Source: Micromonospora echinaurantiaca
GTDB taxonomy: Bacteria > Actinomycetota > Actinomycetes > Mycobacteriales > Micromonosporaceae
Direction of reading: 5' to 3'
DNA: 64,000 nt
NCBI RefSeq assembly: GCF_900090235.1
Contig: NZ_LT607750.1
Coordinates: 2,244,501-2,308,500 of the forward strand
Notes under the pieces: model-generated
What the model was told of the DNA's origin: nothing
The model's database searches: none
What the model saw: only the letters and a program-made list of their open reading frames with translations
Position numbers and translations under genes: made by a program
Shown here: in pieces, positions 61,241 through 64,000 of the stretch
How the letters are laid out: each line of letters starts with the position of its first letter
Numbering within the stretch: the first letter of the stretch is position 1

Positions 61241-62221
61241 TCAGCCGCTGTTCATCCCGGCGCCCACCTCGTCGATCGCGGCGTCGACGGCGTGCGCCAG
61301 GTCGACGTCCCGCGCGGTCACCGCACGGGCCTGCCGGGACCGGACGGTCACCACCGCGGTGGTCGGGTCCACCCGGCCGATCTGCGGCCCGCGTCCGGTC
61401 TCGTCCCGGAGCTGGTCCAGCCGGGCCAGCACCCGGTCCAGGTTGTCCGGGGGCAGGGCGACGGTACGCGACAGCGAGCTGGTGTCACCCGACCAGTACG
61501 GCAGGTCGCCCAGCGCCGCGCGGACCTCGGCGTCGCCGAGCGTGGGGGTGCTGGTGGTGGCGCCCACCAGGCCACCGCCGGGCTCGGGCGGGGCCAGCAG
61601 GTCCCGCAGGCTCTCCGGCACGTGCAGCGACGCGACCAGCTCGCCGTCCTGGTCGCCCAGCGCGGCCAGGGTCGCCTCCGCCTGGTAGCGCGCCTGCTCC
61701 GGGGTGTTGCCGCTGATCCGGCCCACCTCGGCCAGGAAGCCGGACAGGTCCTGGGGCCGCCGGATGCCGTCGACCGGAACGACGTCGTGCAGCTTCGGCG
61801 GCACCGCCGTGAGCAGCCGCTGCCGTTCCGCCTCGTCCAACACCTGGGCCAGGACCAGCACGGTCGCCTCCGCACCGACCTTCGCGGTACGGAAGTCCGC
61901 GCCGGTGCGGCGGGCGACGTCCTCGACCAGCCGGCTGTAGCCGATGGTGGCCTCCGCCGGCGTACCCGGGCCCGGTTCCGGGCGGGGTCGGGGGTTCTCC
62001 GGGATGCCCGCCGGCGGCGGCGCCGGGCCGCCCCGGGTGGTGTCCGGCTTGTGCCGGCTGCCGGCCGCCGGCGGGCCGGCACGCTTGCCCCGGTCCAGCT
62101 TGGTGAGCTGCTTCGTGGCGCTCAGGCTGGCGCCGGTGTCGCTGGCCCGCATCCCGCGCTCGCGGGCCTGCCGGGCCAGGGCCCGGCGGCGTTGGTTGTC
62201 GCCCTCCATCTGCTTGCGCAT
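61241..62221 (-). CDS. DUF2267 plus pterin-carbinolamine-dehydratase-like fusion
   Basis: A 326-residue protein in three parts. Residues 1-75 are basic and disordered (NQRRRALARQARERGMRAS). About 90-200 is DUF2267 (YSRLVEDVARRTGADF; LAQVLDEAERQRLLTAVPPKLHDVVP). The last 100 resemble 4a-hydroxytetrahydrobiopterin dehydratase (LGDAEVRAALGDLPYWSGD; TVRSRQARAVTARDVDLAHAVD). The enzyme's paired histidines are missing: GRGPQIG stands where the His-His would be, and SRQA where the third is. So the domain is probably non-catalytic. A free DUF2267 protein is encoded at 45768. Confidence 0.78.
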   Translation of the reverse strand: MRKQMEGDNQRRRALARQARERGMRASDTGASLSATKQLTKLDRGKRAGPPAAGSRHKPDTTRGGPAPPPAGIPENPRPRPEPGPGTPAEATIGYSRLVEDVARRTGADFRTAKVGAEATVLVLAQVLDEAERQRLLTAVPPKLHDVVPVDGIRRPQDLSGFLAEVGRISGNTPEQARYQAEATLAALGDQDGELVASLHVPESLRDLLAPPEPGGGLVGATTSTPTLGDAEVRAALGDLPYWSGDTSSLSRTVALPPDNLDRVLARLDQLRDETGRGPQIGRVDPTTAVVTVRSRQARAVTARDVDLAHAVDAAIDEVGAGMNSG

Positions 62222-62434
62222 GGTGACACCTCGCTTCCGCTGGTGTTCCCTCGCTTCCGTCGGGCCGCCTTCCCGCCGTCGCCGGGACCGAAACGGACGC
62301 CCCCGGTCGGGCCGCGCCCGACCGGATCGCCGCTGACAGCTTCATCCCGCCGGGGTGAGGGACGCTCACCCGGGCGCCGCCGACGATCGGGGCGGACCGG
62401 GAAACTTCCGAGGTACGCGGAAGGGAAGGTCGTC

Positions 62435-62749
62435 ATGAAGAGGATCGTCGAGATCGTGCCCGCCCGTCCCGGCTGGTACGCCCGCTGGCGGCTCTCGCCC
62501 GAGGACACCCGCTGCTACCCGGTGAGCCTCTGGGCGTTGCTGGAGGAGGCCGACGGCACCGGACGCGAGGTGGTCGGGGTGGACTGCATCGGGCAGTGGC
62601 CCGGAGCGGACGACAACGAGGCGGGTGGGGAGTTCGTCCGCTATCTCTTCCAGACGCCCGACTCCGGTCCACCGGACGACGCGGAACCACCCGCGGCGCC
62701 CCGCCGTGGCACGACCGGGCCACGATTGCAGCCGGTCGCCACGCCCTGA
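62435..62749 (+). CDS. Conserved hypothetical protein, 104 residues
   Basis: A small protein beginning MKRIVEIVPARPGWYARWR and containing VVGVDCIGQWPGADDNEAGGEFVRYLF, then a proline-rich tail. No family is recognised; the compact N-terminal part looks folded. GGAAGG precedes the ATG. It is followed by a strong terminator. Confidence 0.72.
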   Translation: MKRIVEIVPARPGWYARWRLSPEDTRCYPVSLWALLEEADGTGREVVGVDCIGQWPGADDNEAGGEFVRYLFQTPDSGPPDDAEPPAAPRRGTTGPRLQPVATP

Positions 62750-62759
62750 GCCATCCTCC

Positions 62760-62792
62760 GGCCCCCGACCCCTGGTCCCAGGGTCGGGGGCC
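62760..62792 (+). terminator. Intrinsic terminator hairpin
   Basis: GGCCCCCGACCC (62760-62771) pairs with GGGTCGGGGGCC (62781-62792), just after the hypothetical gene's stop. Confidence 0.8.
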
Positions 62793-62885
62793 ATCCCCCC
62801 GCTCGTGCGTCGGGTCGGCCCGACGAGTGGCTCGAGCCGACCGCGGTCCGCGCGGACGATCGCGGCGAGTGGGCGCGGGTGAGCC

Positions 62886-63224
62886 TCAACCGGCGGCGCG
62901 CATCCCGCCCGCGGCCGGGCGCTCCACCCCGAGCAACTCGGTGAGGCCGGTGCGGTCCAGCAGCGAAGCCAGCTGCGGGCCGACCCCGGTGAGCCGGACG
63001 ATGTCGCTGCGGTGCACCACCACGAGGGCACTGAGCCCGGAGGAGTCGCAGAGCGCCACGCCGGTCAGGTCGATCACGAGGTCCTGGCAGCCGTCGCGGC
63101 GCACGTTCTCCGCTGCGGCGATCAGCTCCGGGGCGGTGTCGAAGTCGAGTTCGCCGGCCAGCCGCAGCCGGACCCGGCCGGCGTCGAGCCGGTCCACCTC
63201 GATGGTCAACAGCTGGGCGGCCAT
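62886..63224 (-). CDS. STAS-domain anti-anti-sigma factor
   Basis: A 112-residue SpoIIAA-like protein: VRLRLAGELDFDTAPELIAAAE, then DLVIDLTGVALCDSSGLSALV, where the DSSG serine is the site phosphorylated by anti-sigma kinases. It would bind such a kinase to free a sigma factor. The partner is not adjacent; the PAS/GAF gene starting at 63397 on the other strand may encode the matching phosphatase, and the MEDS/ATPase at 32338 is another possible partner. Confidence 0.92.
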   Translation of the reverse strand: MAAQLLTIEVDRLDAGRVRLRLAGELDFDTAPELIAAAENVRRDGCQDLVIDLTGVALCDSSGLSALVVVHRSDIVRLTGVGPQLASLLDRTGLTELLGVERPAAGGMRAAG

Positions 63225-63259
63225 CCTCCCATGTTCCCAGCTACCGGCCAGGAGGCAAC

Positions 63260-63283
63260 CCGGGGGGCCCGCGGGCCCCCCGG
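63260..63283. promoter_or_regulatory. 24-base perfect palindrome in divergent promoter region
   Basis: CCGGGGGGCCCG followed by its exact reverse complement, all G and C. It is between the STAS and PAS/GAF starts. A protein site or a cruciform/RNA hairpin are both possible. Confidence 0.5.
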
Positions 63284-63396
63284 CGTCGCGTCGGGTGGCG
63301 TTACCGGCGGGTCGGCGTAGGGTGGGGTGCGCGGATCCGACCAGCCCTGCCGGGGCGGCGTAGCGCGGTGTCGATGGGGAGAGTGGGGCTCAGCTG

Positions 63397-64000
63397 GTGA
63401 CTGCTACCGACGTCAGGGACTGGGACCCGGGCGACGGTCGGATCTCCACGCCGGGCTCCGCCCGGGCGCCGGGGCGCCCGGCCGGGCCCGCGCTGCCCGC
63501 CCTTTCGCGCGACCGCGCGCCGAGCCCGGTCGACTGGTCCGAGGTCGTCGAGCACTTCCGTGAGGGACTGGTCGTCTGTGACGCCCGGGGCGTCGTCCGG
63601 CACCTCAGCCCGGTGGCCGAGCGCCTGCTGCCCGAGGTGGTCGCGGACGAACCGCTGGCCACGGCGGGCCTGCCGGAGCTCACCGCCGGTGCCGAGTTCA
63701 GCCACCACGGCCGCCGGTTGCGGACCCGGCTGGTGCCGCTCTCCGGCGGCCGCTGCTGCTGGTACGTCGAGGACGTCACCGAGAGCGTGACCCGCGCCGA
63801 CGCGCTGCTCGCCGAGCGGGCCCGCTCGGCCTTCCTCGCCGTGGCGGGCGAGAAGCTCGGCAACCCGCTGCACCCCGACCGGGCCGCCGCGGCGGTGGTC
63901 CGGCTCGCCGTGCCCACCCTCGCCGAGGTGGCGGTGCTGGTGCTCGCGCCCCGCTCCGGCCGGGCCCGCTGGTGGCGGGCGACCCGGGCCGACGACGAGG
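63397..64000 (+). CDS. PAS/GAF signalling protein, likely SpoIIE-type phosphatase (3' end outside window)
   Basis: The frame is open from GTG 63397 to the window edge (201 residues seen). A disordered leader is followed by a PAS-like region (VDWSEVVEHFREGLVVCDARGVVRHLSPVAERLLPEV; RTRLVPLSGGRCCWYVEDVTE) and the beginning of a GAF-like domain (AVVRLAVPTLAEVAVLVLAP). This order is common in actinobacterial PP2C/SpoIIE phosphatases, whose catalytic domain would lie beyond the edge. Divergence from a STAS gene fits this. The phosphatase end is inferred. Confidence 0.75.
   Translation, partial: MTATDVRDWDPGDGRISTPGSARAPGRPAGPALPALSRDRAPSPVDWSEVVEHFREGLVVCDARGVVRHLSPVAERLLPEVVADEPLATAGLPELTAGAEFSHHGRRLRTRLVPLSGGRCCWYVEDVTESVTRADALLAERARSAFLAVAGEKLGNPLHPDRAAAAVVRLAVPTLAEVAVLVLAPRSGRARWWRATRADDE

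Overview
The window is very GC-rich actinobacterial chromosome. Gene content points to Micromonosporaceae (Micromonospora-like): a mycothiol-dependent formaldehyde dehydrogenase, SARP/AfsR-type NB-ARC domains, EthR-like and WYL regulators, many GTG starts and many 1-4 base stop/start overlaps. About 62 protein genes are supported. I saw no rRNA, tRNA, CRISPR array or transposase. Both ends cut genes: a multicopper oxidase on the left and a PAS/GAF-type signalling protein on the right.

Layout. 1-10.4 kb is a metabolic and regulatory mosaic: a multicopper oxidase tail, a metallo-beta-lactamase-fold hydrolase, a LigB-type dioxygenase, and four small regulator/target units. These units are MocR with a LysE exporter, MarR with a DUF998 membrane protein, ArsR with an AHSA1 protein, and a nucleotidyltransferase near an NTF2-like protein. 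Several carry clear palindromic operators. The block ends with a secreted PHB depolymerase. 10.5-16.5 kb is a tightly coupled minus-strand operon: an ABC-type ATPase lacking nearly all catalytic motifs, a Tat/lipoprotein solute-binding protein, a single-chain double permease, and a membrane-anchored NB-ARC/TPR protein without the Walker A lysine. This is the most unusual system here.

16.7-35.3 kb holds a WYL regulator unit, a PadR/GyrI-like pair, an EthR-like regulator divergent from a Baeyer-Villiger monooxygenase/SDR/hydrolase operon, LtrA, CapA, GntR/MFS, the mycothiol formaldehyde-detoxification pair, TrmO, a MEDS-histidine-kinase-like signalling pair and a DUF3626 protein. 35.6-38.4 kb contains two paralogous secreted lysozyme-like proteins, separated by about 1.45 kb of repeat-rich non-coding DNA and each followed by a strong terminator.

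38.5-64 kb holds a second CapA-like lipoprotein, a secreted hydrolase, glutamate dehydrogenase, pirin, a helix-hairpin-helix protein and small stress-type DUF2795/DUF2267 proteins. It continues with an alpha-methylacyl-CoA racemase, two glycosyltransferases, and a TerC-family transporter behind a yybP-ykoY (manganese) riboswitch with a visible ribosome-site switch. A molybdenum oxidoreductase/flavin reductase/zinc-ribbon trio, a phosphotransferase, GNAT, M28 peptidase, debranching enzyme, NDH-2-like dehydrogenase, spermidine-synthase-like protein, a DUF2267-pterin-dehydratase-like fusion, a STAS protein and the start of a PAS/GAF protein follow. Assignments rest on reading motifs by eye; no database search was run.
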